Assembly (NCBI RefSeq): GCF_032191775.1
Contig: NZ_CP132507.1
Coordinates: 2,319,001-2,383,000 of the forward strand
Length of the DNA stretch: 64,000 nucleotides
Direction: 5' to 3'
Source: Rhodoferax mekongensis
GTDB taxonomy: Bacteria > Pseudomonadota > Gammaproteobacteria > Burkholderiales > Burkholderiaceae_C
Below the pieces are notes generated by a model. The model ran no database searches. It was not told where the DNA came from and was given only the letters and a program-made list of their open reading frames with translations. Of this stretch, positions 8,258 to 16,843 are shown piece by piece (positions within the stretch are counted from its first letter, which is position 1; every line of letters starts with the position of its first letter). A program made the translations under genes and the position numbers.

Positions 8258-11152
8258 ATGAGTGATTCCAGCTCCAATGGTGCGAACACGGGCTCGTCCG
8301 TGTACCAAACCTACCAAAACAACACCTACCTGTTCGGTGGCAATGCTCCATATGTCGAAGAGATGTATGAGAACTACCTGGCCAACCCTGGTAGCGTTCC
8401 CGATACCTGGCGCGATTACTTTGATGCCTTGCAGCACGTTCCCGCTGCGGACGGCACCACAGCCAAAGACGTAGCCCACATGCCCGTGATCAACGCGTTC
8501 GTTGATCTGGCGAAAAAAGGTGTCAAACACACGGTCGTCGCGAGTGGCGCGGACTCCGAGATGGGCCGCAAGCGCACTGCAGTGCAGCAATTGATTGCCG
8601 CCTACCGCAATGTGGGCGCCCGCTGGGCGGATCTCGATCCCCTCAAGCGCATGGAGCGCGACAAGATTCCCGAGCTGGAGCCCGCGTTCTACGGCTTCAG
8701 CGATGCTGACCAGGAAACGGTCTTCAACATCAGCAATACATTCTTCGGCAAAGAGTCCATGAGCCTGCGTGAGCTCATGAACGCATTGCGTGAAACCTAC
8801 TGCGGCACCATCGGCGTGGAGTACATGTACACCACCGACCAGAATCAGAAGCGCTGGTGGCAGCAAAAGCTGGAGGCAACACGCAGCAAGCCCCAGTTCA
8901 ACGCAGAAAAGAAAAAGCACATCCTGGAGCGCCTGACCGCGGCTGAAGGCCTGGAGCGCTACTTGCACACCAAGTATGTGGGCCAGAAGCGCTTCTCCCT
9001 CGAAGGTGGCGAGAGCTTTATTGCAGCCATGGACGAGCTGATCCAGCAAGCTGGTGCCAAGGGCATTCAGGAAATCGTGATTGGCATGGCCCACCGCGGC
9101 CGCCTGAACGTGCTGGTCAACACCTTGGGCAAGATGCCTGCGGACCTGTTCGCCGAGTTTGACCACACTGCCCCTGAGGACCTGCCTGCTGGTGACGTGA
9201 AGTACCACCAGGGTTTCAGTTCGGACGTGTCCACCGCTGGCGGCCCCGTTCACTTGTCCTTGGCCTTCAACCCGTCTCACCTGGAAATCGTGAACCCTGT
9301 GGTGGAGGGCTCTGTGCGTGCCCGTATGGACCGCCGTGGCGACCCCAAGGGTGCTCAAGTGCTGCCCGTGCTGGTGCACGGCGATGCGGCCTTCGGTGGC
9401 CAGGGTGTGAACCAGGAGACATTGGCGTTGGCCCAGACCCGTGGCTACACCACTGGCGGTACGGTGCACATCATCATCAACAACCAGATCGGCTTTACCA
9501 CCTCCGACCCCCGCGACATGCGCTCCAGTGCGTTCTGTACCGATATCGTGAAGATGGTCGAGTCGCCCGTGTTGCACGTGAACGGTGATGATCCGGAAGC
9601 CGTGGTGTTGGCGACCCAACTGGCGTTGGAGTTCCGCATGGAATTTGGGCAGGACGTGGTGGTGGATATCACTTGCTACCGCAAGTTGGGCCACAACGAA
9701 CAGGACACACCTTCCCTGACTCAGCCCTTGATGTACAAAAAGATCGGCGCCCACCCCGGCACCCGCAAGTTGTACGCCGACAAGTTGGCTGCGCAAGGCC
9801 TGGGTGCAGACCTTGGCGACTCCATGGTCAAGGAATACCGCGCCGCCATGGATGCCGGTAAGCACACTGTGGACCCTGTGCTGACCAACTTCAAGAGCAA
9901 GTACTCGGTGGACTGGTCTCCGTTCCTCGGCAAGAAGTGGACTGACGCGGGCGACACCGCCATTCCATTGACCGAGTGGAAGCGTTTGTCTGAGCGCTTG
10001 ACCAAGATCCCCGGTAGCGTTACGCCCCACCAGTTGGTGAAAAAGGTCTACGACGACCGTGCAGCCATGGGCCGCGGTGAGATCAATGTGGACTGGGGTA
10101 TGGGTGAGCACATGGCCTTCGCTTCGTTGGTGGCCAGTGGTTACCCCGTGCGTCTGTCGGGCGAGGATTGCGGACGTGGTACTTTTACCCACCGCCATGC
10201 CGTGATCCACGACCAGAAGCGTGAGAAGTGGGATGCCGGTACTTATGTGCCTTTGCAGAACGTGGCCGACAACCAGGCTCCGTTCGTAGTAATCGACTCC
10301 ATCCTGTCGGAAGAGGCGGTGTTGGGCTTTGAGTATGGCTACGCTTCCAACGACCCGAACACGCTGGTGATCTGGGAAGCCCAGTTCGGCGATTTCGCCA
10401 ACGGCGCCCAGGTGGTGATTGACCAGTTTATTGCGTCCGGCGAAGTGAAGTGGGGGCGTGTGAACGGTATCACCTTGATGCTGCCCCACGGTTACGAGGG
10501 CCAAGGCCCTGAGCACAGCTCGGCCCGTCTGGAGCGCTTCATGCAACTGGCTGCAGACACCAACATGCAGATCGTGCAGCCCACCACGGCCAGCCAGATC
10601 TTCCACGTGCTGCGTCGTCAGATGGTGCGCAACCTGCGCAAGCCGTTGATCATCATGACGCCCAAGAGCCTGTTGCGTAACAAGGATGCGACATCACCTT
10701 TGTCCGAGTTCACCAAAGGCGCATTCCAGACCGTGATTCCCGAGAGTAAAGAGCTCAAGGGTGACAAGGTTAAGCGCGTGATTGCTTGCTCCGGCAAGGT
10801 TTACTACGACCTGGTGAAGAAGCGCGAAGAAAAGGGCCAGGACGATGTGGCCATCATCCGTGTGGAGCAGCTGTACCCCTTCCCGCACAAAGCGTTTGCG
10901 ACCGAACTGAAGAAGTACCCCAATGCCACCGATGTGGTGTGGTGCCAGGACGAGCCACAAAACCAGGGTGCATGGTTCTTTGTGCAACATTACATCCACG
11001 AGAACATGCTGGAAGGACAGAAGTTGGGTTACGCAGGCCGCGCTGCCTCTGCGTCTCCTGCAGTGGGCTACGCCCACCTGCACCAAGAGCAGCAAAAAGC
11101 GCTGGTGGAAGCTGCTTTTGCGAAATTGAAGGGCTTTGTTCTGACCAAGTAA
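8258..11152 (+). CDS. sucA: 2-oxoglutarate dehydrogenase E1 component
   Basis: A 964-residue thiamine-diphosphate enzyme that decarboxylates 2-oxoglutarate and passes the succinyl group to E2 in the TCA cycle. The N-terminal segment near residues 16-55 has the YLFGGNAPYVEEMYENYL pattern that anchors E1o to the complex. The cofactor region contains IGMAHRGRLNVLVN and HGDAAFGGQGVNQE. The C-terminal half contains EDCGRGTFTHRHAV and LPHGYEGQGPEHSSARLERF. The length is close to the usual 930-960. GGAGGT lies ten bases before the start. First gene of the sucA-sucB-lpdA operon, 45 nt ahead of sucB. Confidence 0.98.
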   Translation: MSDSSSNGANTGSSVYQTYQNNTYLFGGNAPYVEEMYENYLANPGSVPDTWRDYFDALQHVPAADGTTAKDVAHMPVINAFVDLAKKGVKHTVVASGADSEMGRKRTAVQQLIAAYRNVGARWADLDPLKRMERDKIPELEPAFYGFSDADQETVFNISNTFFGKESMSLRELMNALRETYCGTIGVEYMYTTDQNQKRWWQQKLEATRSKPQFNAEKKKHILERLTAAEGLERYLHTKYVGQKRFSLEGGESFIAAMDELIQQAGAKGIQEIVIGMAHRGRLNVLVNTLGKMPADLFAEFDHTAPEDLPAGDVKYHQGFSSDVSTAGGPVHLSLAFNPSHLEIVNPVVEGSVRARMDRRGDPKGAQVLPVLVHGDAAFGGQGVNQETLALAQTRGYTTGGTVHIIINNQIGFTTSDPRDMRSSAFCTDIVKMVESPVLHVNGDDPEAVVLATQLALEFRMEFGQDVVVDITCYRKLGHNEQDTPSLTQPLMYKKIGAHPGTRKLYADKLAAQGLGADLGDSMVKEYRAAMDAGKHTVDPVLTNFKSKYSVDWSPFLGKKWTDAGDTAIPLTEWKRLSERLTKIPGSVTPHQLVKKVYDDRAAMGRGEINVDWGMGEHMAFASLVASGYPVRLSGEDCGRGTFTHRHAVIHDQKREKWDAGTYVPLQNVADNQAPFVVIDSILSEEAVLGFEYGYASNDPNTLVIWEAQFGDFANGAQVVIDQFIASGEVKWGRVNGITLMLPHGYEGQGPEHSSARLERFMQLAADTNMQIVQPTTASQIFHVLRRQMVRNLRKPLIIMTPKSLLRNKDATSPLSEFTKGAFQTVIPESKELKGDKVKRVIACSGKVYYDLVKKREEKGQDDVAIIRVEQLYPFPHKAFATELKKYPNATDVVWCQDEPQNQGAWFFVQHYIHENMLEGQKLGYAGRAASASPAVGYAHLHQEQQKALVEAAFAKLKGFVLTK

Positions 11153-11197
11153 GTCAGCAGCACTTCATCCCCCAACACATTACGGAAAGAATTAGAT

Positions 11198-12472
11198 ATG
11201 GCAATCGTAGAAGTCAAAGTCCCACAGCTGTCTGAATCTGTGGCGGAAGCAACTTTGTTGCAATGGAAAAAGAAGGTCGGCGAAGCAGTGGCTGTCGACG
11301 AAATCCTGATTGAAGTCGAAACCGACAAGGTCGTCATGGAAGTGCCCGCTCCCGCAGCCGGTGTGCTGGTGGAATTGGTGGCCGCCGATGGCGCCACCGT
11401 CGCTGCCGAGCAGCTGATCGCCCGCATCGACACGGCTGCTGTGGCTGGTGCTACAACTTCCGCTTCCACACCTGCTGCTGCCGCTCCCGCCGCTGCGCCG
11501 GCTGTCGCAGCCCCAGTGGCCGCTGCTGCAGCCGGCAACTCCAAGGCAGGCGTTGCCATGCCCGCTGCAGCCAAGTTGTTGGCTGACAACGGCATTGCTG
11601 CTTCCAGCGTTGAAGGCACAGGCAAAGACGGTCGCATCACCAAGGGTGACGTGTTGGCTGCTGCGGCTGCTCCTAAAGTGGTAGCTGCTGCCGCAATCCC
11701 CACGGGCGTTCCCACCAAGTCTTTGCCTCAAGTGGCTGCACCTTCGGTGAATCTGGCGGATGCTTTGGCCGGTCGCCCTGAGCAGCGCGTGCCCATGAGC
11801 CGCCTGCGTGCGCGCGTGGCTGAGCGTTTGTTGCAGTCCCAGTCCACCAATGCCATCCTGACCACCTTCAACGAAATCAACATGGCCCCGGTCATGGAGA
11901 TGCGCAAGCGCATGCAAGAGCGTTTCGAGAAGGAACACGGCGTCAAGCTGGGCTTCATGAGCTTCTTCGTCAAGGCTGCTGTGCACGCCTTGAAGAAGTT
12001 CCCTGTGTTGAACGCATCGGTCGATGGCACCGATATCGTGTACCACGGGTACTTTGACATCGGTATCGCTGTGGGTTCGCCCCGCGGCCTGGTGGTGCCC
12101 ATTTTGCGCAACGCCGACCAGATGAGCTTTGCCGATATCGAGAAGAAGATTGCCGAGTTCGGCCAGAAGGCCAAGGACGGCAAGCTGGGCATTGAAGAAA
12201 TGACCGGCGGTACCTTCTCCATCTCCAACGGCGGCACCTTCGGTTCCATGATGTCTACTCCCATCATCAACCCGCCCCAGTCCGCCATTCTGGGTGTGCA
12301 CGCGACCAAAGACCGCGCCATGGTCGAAAACGGCCAAGTGGTGGTTCGCCCCATGAACTACTTCGCGATGTCCTATGACCACCGCATCATCGACGGCCGC
12401 GAAGCGGTGCTGGGTCTGGTGGCCATGAAGGAAGCGCTGGAAGATCCAGCACGCTTGCTGTTCGACATTTAA
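11198..12472 (+). CDS. sucB: 2-oxoglutarate dehydrogenase E2 (dihydrolipoamide succinyltransferase)
   Basis: A 424-residue E2 core of the 2-oxoglutarate dehydrogenase complex. One N-terminal lipoyl domain carries the lipoylated K44 in [11 protein letters not shown]. An alanine/proline-rich swinging linker (about 80-120) follows, then a peripheral-subunit-binding domain (about 125-160, KLLADNGI...[11 protein letters not shown]). The C-terminal catalytic domain ends with the active-site motif [13 protein letters not shown]. One lipoyl domain is normal for SucB. It lies between sucA and lpdA in one transcript. Confidence 0.98.
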   Translation: MAIVEVKVPQLSESVAEATLLQWKKKVGEAVAVDEILIEVETDKVVMEVPAPAAGVLVELVAADGATVAAEQLIARIDTAAVAGATTSASTPAAAAPAAAPAVAAPVAAAAAGNSKAGVAMPAAAKLLADNGIAASSVEGTGKDGRITKGDVLAAAAAPKVVAAAAIPTGVPTKSLPQVAAPSVNLADALAGRPEQRVPMSRLRARVAERLLQSQSTNAILTTFNEINMAPVMEMRKRMQERFEKEHGVKLGFMSFFVKAAVHALKKFPVLNASVDGTDIVYHGYFDIGIAVGSPRGLVVPILRNADQMSFADIEKKIAEFGQKAKDGKLGIEEMTGGTFSISNGGTFGSMMSTPIINPPQSAILGVHATKDRAMVENGQVVVRPMNYFAMSYDHRIIDGREAVLGLVAMKEALEDPARLLFDI

Positions 12473-12476
12473 GGCA

Positions 12477-12570
12477 TACCCCAGGCTGCGCGCACTGCGT
12501 GTCGCTTCGCCACCCCCTAGCAGGGGCAACACCAGCAGCCCGGCAAAGCCGGTTCTGCGGTGTTCACTGG
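12477..12570 (+). repeat. Comamonadaceae-type intergenic GC-rich repeat
   Basis: The gap between sucB and lpdA holds a GC-rich stretch with two nested hairpins: CCCC/GGGG around TAGCA, and CCGGC/GCCGG around AAA. Its start, CCCCAGGCTGCGCGC, and the following TCGCTTCGCCACCCCC resemble a repeat I recall from intergenic regions of Acidovorax- and Rhodoferax-like genomes. Only one copy is seen here, so repeat status rests on memory. Confidence 0.45.
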
Positions 12571-12616
12571 TGAAGGCACCTCTTGCGTTGCGGCTCATTT
12601 TTTAAGCGAGAAATTC

Positions 12617-14044
12617 ATGAGCAAACATTTTGACGTGATCGTCATTGGCGGCGGCCCCGGTGGCTACATTGCTGCCATCCGTGCCGCCCAGCTGGGCTTC
12701 AATGTGGCCTGTATCGACGAGTGGAAGAATGCCGCTGGCGGCCCCGCTCCCGGTGGTACTTGTACCAACGTGGGTTGCATTCCTTCCAAGGCTTTGTTGC
12801 AATCGTCCGAGCACTTTAACCACGCCAATCACCACTTTGCCGAGCACGGCATTGAGGTCAAGGGTGTGAGCATGGATGTGGCCAAGATGATTGCCCGCAA
12901 AAACACCGTGGTAAAGCAAAACAACGACGGTATCTTGTACTTGTTCAAAAAGAACAAGGTCGCCTTCTTCCATGGCCGTGGCTCGTTCGTGAAGGCTGCC
13001 GAAGGCGGCTACGAGATCAAGGTCGCAGGTGCAACCGAGGAAACGATCACCGGCAAGCAAATCATCATCGCCACCGGTTCCAATGCCCGCGCACTGCCCG
13101 GCACGCCTTTTGATGAAGTCAACATCCTGTCCAACGACGGCGCTCTGAACATCGGTGCCGTGCCCAAGAAGCTGGGCCTGATCGGTTCTGGCGTAATCGG
13201 TCTGGAAATGGGTTCTGTGTGGAAGCGTCTGGGCGCCGAGGTCACCATTCTCGAAGGCCTGCCCGTGTTCCTGGGCGCGGTCGATGAAGGTGTTGCCAAG
13301 GAAGCGCACAAGGCGTTCACCAAGCAAGGCCTGAAGATTGAGCTGGGCGTGAAGGTCGGCGAGATCAAGAACAGCAAGAAAGGCGTGTCCGTTGCCTACA
13401 CCAACGCCAAGGGCGAAGCCCAGACGCTAGATGTCGACAAGCTAATCATCTCCATTGGCCGCGTGCCCAACACCATCGGTCTGAACACCGAGGTTGTGGG
13501 CCTGGCGCTGGACGAGCGCGGTGCGATCGTGGTGGATGCCGACTGCAAAACCAACCTGCCCGGTGTCTGGGCGGTGGGCGACGTGGTGCGCGGTCCCATG
13601 TTGGCGCACAAGGCGGAAGAAGAGGGCGTTGCCGTGGCTGAGCGCATTGCCGGTCAACACGGTCACGTGAACTTCAACACCATTCCTTGGGTGATTTACA
13701 CCAGCCCCGAGATCGCATGGGTGGGTCGGACCGAGCAGCAGCTCAAGGCGGATGGCGTGGCCTACAAGGCGGGTCAGTTCCCATTCCTGGCGAATGGCCG
13801 CGCACGTGCGCTGGGCGACACCACCGGTTTCGTGAAGTTCCTGGCCGATGCCACGACCGACGAAATCTTGGGCGTTCATATCGTTGGTCCGCAAGCCTCG
13901 GAGTTGATCTCCGAAGCCGTTGTGGCCATGGAGTTCAAAGCCAGTGCGGAAGACATCGCCCGCATCTGTCATGCACACCCCTCCTTGAGTGAAGCCACCA
14001 AGGAAGCAGCGTTGGCAGTGGACAAGCGTACGCTGAACTTCTGA
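12617..14044 (+). CDS. lpdA: Dihydrolipoyl dehydrogenase (E3)
   Basis: A 475-residue FAD enzyme that reoxidises the lipoyl group of E2 with NAD. The FAD-binding motif is GGGPGGY (11-17). The redox disulfide is C49 and C54 in [15 protein letters not shown]. The NAD site is [16 protein letters not shown], and the C-terminal base is in [10 protein letters not shown]. The insert with [11 protein letters not shown] before the first cysteine is typical of betaproteobacterial OGDH-linked E3. The start at 12617 gives the family N-terminus [13 protein letters not shown]; an upstream ATG at 12560 would lie in the repeat and add 19 unrelated residues. Confidence 0.97.
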   Translation: MSKHFDVIVIGGGPGGYIAAIRAAQLGFNVACIDEWKNAAGGPAPGGTCTNVGCIPSKALLQSSEHFNHANHHFAEHGIEVKGVSMDVAKMIARKNTVVKQNNDGILYLFKKNKVAFFHGRGSFVKAAEGGYEIKVAGATEETITGKQIIIATGSNARALPGTPFDEVNILSNDGALNIGAVPKKLGLIGSGVIGLEMGSVWKRLGAEVTILEGLPVFLGAVDEGVAKEAHKAFTKQGLKIELGVKVGEIKNSKKGVSVAYTNAKGEAQTLDVDKLIISIGRVPNTIGLNTEVVGLALDERGAIVVDADCKTNLPGVWAVGDVVRGPMLAHKAEEEGVAVAERIAGQHGHVNFNTIPWVIYTSPEIAWVGRTEQQLKADGVAYKAGQFPFLANGRARALGDTTGFVKFLADATTDEILGVHIVGPQASELISEAVVAMEFKASAEDIARICHAHPSLSEATKEAALAVDKRTLNF

Positions 14045-14060
14045 TCGTTGTAAGCCAAAC

Positions 14061-14105
14061 AAGCTGCTAGCGCCCGTCATTCGTGCGCTAGCAGCTTCTC
14101 TTTTT
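14061..14105 (+). terminator. Suc operon terminator formed by palindromic repeat copy 2
   Basis: AAGCTGCTAGCGC (14061-14073) and GCGCTAGCAGCTT (14085-14097) are a perfect 13-bp inverted repeat around an 11-base loop, followed by CTCTTTTT. It starts 16 bases after the lpdA stop. The sequence also matches the dispersed repeat family in the same orientation as the copy at 803-862, so a repeat appears to serve as the operon terminator. Confidence 0.85.
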
Positions 14106-14125
14106 GTAGCATACCGGAGCATGCA

Positions 14126-15223
14126 TTGAGCGTCAAAGAAGCCTACGAGGCGGAGTTGAAGGCCCGTGGATACACCGCTGACCCGGCACAGTTGCGCGCT
14201 GTGGAGGCCTTGGAGCGCTGTGCCAACGATTGGGCTGCCTATAAAGCCAAACGCTCGAATGCCCTCAAGAAGCTGATCAACCGGCCTGAGATTCCGCGGG
14301 GCGTGTACATGTATGGCGGGGTAGGGCGGGGCAAAAGCTTTCTGATGGATTGCTTTTTCAATGCCGTGCCGCTCGAGCGCAAAACCCGCTTGCATTTTCA
14401 TGAGTTTATGCGTGAGGTTCACCACGAACTGGTAAACCTGCAAGGTACGGTGAATCCGCTGGACGAGTTGGGCAAGCGCATGTCCAAGCGCTACCGCTTG
14501 ATCTGCTTTGACGAGTTCCACGTGGCGGACATTACCGACGCCATGATCCTCCACCGCTTGCTCAACGCCCTGTTTGACAACGGTGTGGGTTTTGTGACGA
14601 CCTCGAATTTCAAGCCGGATGATCTTTATCCCGGCGGCCTGCACCGCGACCGAATCCTGCCGGCCATTGCCCTGTTGAACGCCAAGCTGGAAGTTCTCAA
14701 CGTGGATAACGGTACGGATTACCGCCGTCGTACCCTCGAAGATGCCAAGCTCTACCACGTGCCCAATGGCCCGGTGGCGGACGCCGCAATGACGGCTACC
14801 TTCAACGCGCTGGCCGAGCAGCATGATGAAGACCCGCTTCTGAATATCGAGTCGCGCCAGATCAGTGCCGTGCGCAAGGCAGGGGGGGTAGTGTGGTTTG
14901 ACTTCAAGACGCTGTGTGGTGGGCCCCGCTCGCAGAATGATTATTTGGAGATCGCGTCGCGCTTCCACACCGTCTTTCTGAGTGGTGTGCCGCACATGCC
15001 GGTGCGCATGGCATCAGAAGCCCGGCGCTTCACCTGGTTGGTGGATGTGCTGTATGACCGGCGCGTCAAGCTCATCATGTCTGCAGATGTAGCACCGGAG
15101 GCACTCTATACCGAGGGCCCGATGTCGCATGAGTTTCCCCGCACCGTTTCCCGGTTGACAGAGATGCAGTCCAAAGAGTTTTTGGATTTGGAGCGTCGCA
15201 CGGTGGATACGCGACTCACATGA
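14126..15223 (+). CDS. zapE: Cell division protein ZapE (AFG1-like ATPase)
   Basis: A 365-residue ATPase of the AFG1/ZapE family, which associates with the Z-ring during constriction. Walker A is GGVGRGKS (64-71) and Walker B is LICFDEFHVAD (about 134-144). The SNFKPDDLYPGGLHRDRILP stretch is characteristic of the family. The start is a TTG with GGAG upstream (CCGGAGCATGCA TTG). The nearby ATG at 14121 is out of frame and meets a stop after one codon, so TTG is the only sensible choice. It overlaps the next gene by 4 nt (ATGA). Confidence 0.94.
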   Translation: MSVKEAYEAELKARGYTADPAQLRAVEALERCANDWAAYKAKRSNALKKLINRPEIPRGVYMYGGVGRGKSFLMDCFFNAVPLERKTRLHFHEFMREVHHELVNLQGTVNPLDELGKRMSKRYRLICFDEFHVADITDAMILHRLLNALFDNGVGFVTTSNFKPDDLYPGGLHRDRILPAIALLNAKLEVLNVDNGTDYRRRTLEDAKLYHVPNGPVADAAMTATFNALAEQHDEDPLLNIESRQISAVRKAGGVVWFDFKTLCGGPRSQNDYLEIASRFHTVFLSGVPHMPVRMASEARRFTWLVDVLYDRRVKLIMSADVAPEALYTEGPMSHEFPRTVSRLTEMQSKEFLDLERRTVDTRLT

Positions 15224-15768
15224 TGCGCGTTCTGTTTGGTATTTGCCTAGGGCTTTTGTCCGTTATGGCCCTTGCGCAAGGAGGCGATTCTCTCCAAGCA
15301 GTCGAGGCTGAGCGCGCGAAATTGCAGGCCGAGAGTCGCAATGCCGAGGCATTGTGTTACGAGCGCTTTGCAGTGAATGCCTGCCTGTCTGAAGTAGCCA
15401 CCCAGCGGCGCGCACAAGCGGCAGTCTTGCGCAAGCGTGAACTCGTTTTGCGGGATGCGCAGCGTGCGGAACGCACCCGTGAACAATGGGAACGACTGAA
15501 TGAGAAGCAAGCCCAAGCGCTTGAGCAAACCTTGGATGCACAAGGAAAGCCTGCATCGCTCCCCGCAGAACGAAAAGAAGCACCAACGCCAGCCAAGCGG
15601 GCGGCTTCAGCTCCAGAAAAAACGCCTTCGATTACGCCCGTGCAGGCCGCCGCCAATCGCGCAGCATTTGAGTCCAAGCAGGACGAAGCAGCACGACACA
15701 AATCGGAAGTGGAAAAACGTTTGCAGGAAAAAAAAGACAGGGCTGAGTCCTTGCCTACCACGCCTTAG
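15220..15768 (+). CDS. Secreted coiled-coil protein of unknown function, coupled to zapE
   Basis: A 182-residue protein I do not recognise. It has a signal peptide (hydrophobic residues 3-17, cleavage likely after ALAQ) and then a highly charged helical segment rich in A, E, R, K and Q, which predicts a coiled coil, with two cysteines near residues 45-55. A proline/alanine linker and a second charged helix follow. The 4-nt overlap with zapE implies translational coupling and hints at a role at the division site or envelope. It ends 4 nt into the convergent PP2C gene. Confidence 0.75.
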   Translation: MMRVLFGICLGLLSVMALAQGGDSLQAVEAERAKLQAESRNAEALCYERFAVNACLSEVATQRRAQAAVLRKRELVLRDAQRAERTREQWERLNEKQAQALEQTLDAQGKPASLPAERKEAPTPAKRAASAPEKTPSITPVQAAANRAAFESKQDEAARHKSEVEKRLQEKKDRAESLPTTP

Positions 15769-16526
15769 TGGTGCAAGGATTCCACTTTGACGATCACCAC
15801 CGACAGGTTGTCGCCGCCGCCTCGGGCCCGGGAGCGTGCTTTCTCAATCAAAAACTCGGTGGCTTCGCGGGGGGATAGGGTAGACAACACGGAACCGAGC
15901 TCGCCATTGTTGAAGTAGTGCCAAACCCCGTCACTGCAGGCCATCAACACATCTCCAGTGCGTAACTTGGGAATGAAGTGAAAGTCGACCGGAGGGTCGT
16001 TTTCGGTGCCCAAGCAACCCATCAAAATATTGGATTGCGGGTGGGTGGCTGCCTGCTCTTCGGTGATTTCCCCTCGATTGACCAGCGCCTGCACATAGGA
16101 GTGATCCATAGTTCGCTTGATAAAGCGGTTACCGTGGAACTGGTACACGCGGGAGTCTCCAGTATGTGCCCAGTGGCAGTCACCTCCGGGGTTGATCAGG
16201 AATGCAGCGAGTGTGCTGTGTGGTTCTTCTTCGGAGGAAATTGCTGTGAGCTTGATAACGATGTGGGCCTCTTGAACCATCTGACGCAAAGTGGCTACGG
16301 AGTCATCCGTATCCGGGTCATAACGTTCGAATAACTGCTTGGCCGTCAACATGACCTGGTCGGAGGCTTTTCGGCCGCCACTGCGACCGCCCATGCCATC
16401 CGCCACGATGGCCAACAAACAACCGTTCACTCTCGGGTGTTTGAACAAAGACACTTGGTCTTGTTGGTATTCTCGGTCACCCTTGTGGATGCCGGTGGAA
16501 GCGCTAAGGCGGTAGCCAGAGGACAT
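15765..16526 (-). CDS. PP2C-family serine/threonine protein phosphatase
   Basis: A 253-residue PPM/PP2C phosphatase (Stp/PrpC-like). Metal-binding aspartates are seen in VADGMGGRSGG, HTGDSRVYQF, MACSDGVWHY and GGGDNLSVVIV, in the correct order. HKGDREYQQDQV near the N-terminus gives the first acidic motif. It should dephosphorylate Ser/Thr-phosphorylated proteins in the cytoplasm. No kinase or FHA partner lies beside it, which is unusual because these genes often sit in kinase/phosphatase pairs. It is convergent with, and overlaps by 4 nt, the zapE-linked gene. Confidence 0.93.
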   Translation of the reverse strand: MSSGYRLSASTGIHKGDREYQQDQVSLFKHPRVNGCLLAIVADGMGGRSGGRKASDQVMLTAKQLFERYDPDTDDSVATLRQMVQEAHIVIKLTAISSEEEPHSTLAAFLINPGGDCHWAHTGDSRVYQFHGNRFIKRTMDHSYVQALVNRGEITEEQAATHPQSNILMGCLGTENDPPVDFHFIPKLRTGDVLMACSDGVWHYFNNGELGSVLSTLSPREATEFLIEKARSRARGGGDNLSVVIVKVESLHH

Positions 16527-16636
16527 GGTGTGCAGTTAAAGGGTAAATGGGAGCCGGGTTGATGCAAACCGCCGTATTATCGAACGCATCCCGGACCACA
16601 CAACCAGTTTAACCACCTAGCGGGGCGCATTTACCT

Positions 16637-16843
16637 TTGGAAACCAATCTTCACTATCCTGAGCGCCGGCTAATTGAACTGAGGATGGCTCATCATGAGA
16701 TGGACGTGTGCATCGATAACGCAACCTTGCATGGCGGGTGGCGCGATGATTTGCAGCTGCGACGCCTCAAGAAAAGGCGCCTCGCTCTACGCGACGAGAT
16801 TGTTGCCTTGGAATTCAGCCTGAGTCCGGACGCGTTAGCATGA
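16637..16843 (+). CDS. YdcH/DUF465-type small protein
   Basis: A 68-residue charged helical protein. The C-terminal part DDLQLRRLKKRRLALRDEIV matches the conserved second helix of YdcH (DUF465) proteins, small helical hairpins of unknown function. The start is a TTG at 16637 with a G-rich stretch about nine bases upstream; an internal ATG at 16686 would remove most of the first helix. It overlaps the DinG-like gene by 4 nt (ATGA), suggesting coupled translation. Confidence 0.7.
   Translation: METNLHYPERRLIELRMAHHEMDVCIDNATLHGGWRDDLQLRRLKKRRLALRDEIVALEFSLSPDALA

Noticed and set aside
8213-10606. A 797-codon open frame antisense to sucA
   Set aside because: It is a shadow of the high-GC codon bias of sucA, whose motifs and length are unmistakable. 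The antisense product has no recognisable domain and no start context.
13442-14995. A 517-codon minus-strand frame across lpdA and zapE
   Set aside because: It spans two recognised genes and their terminator; no domain is seen.
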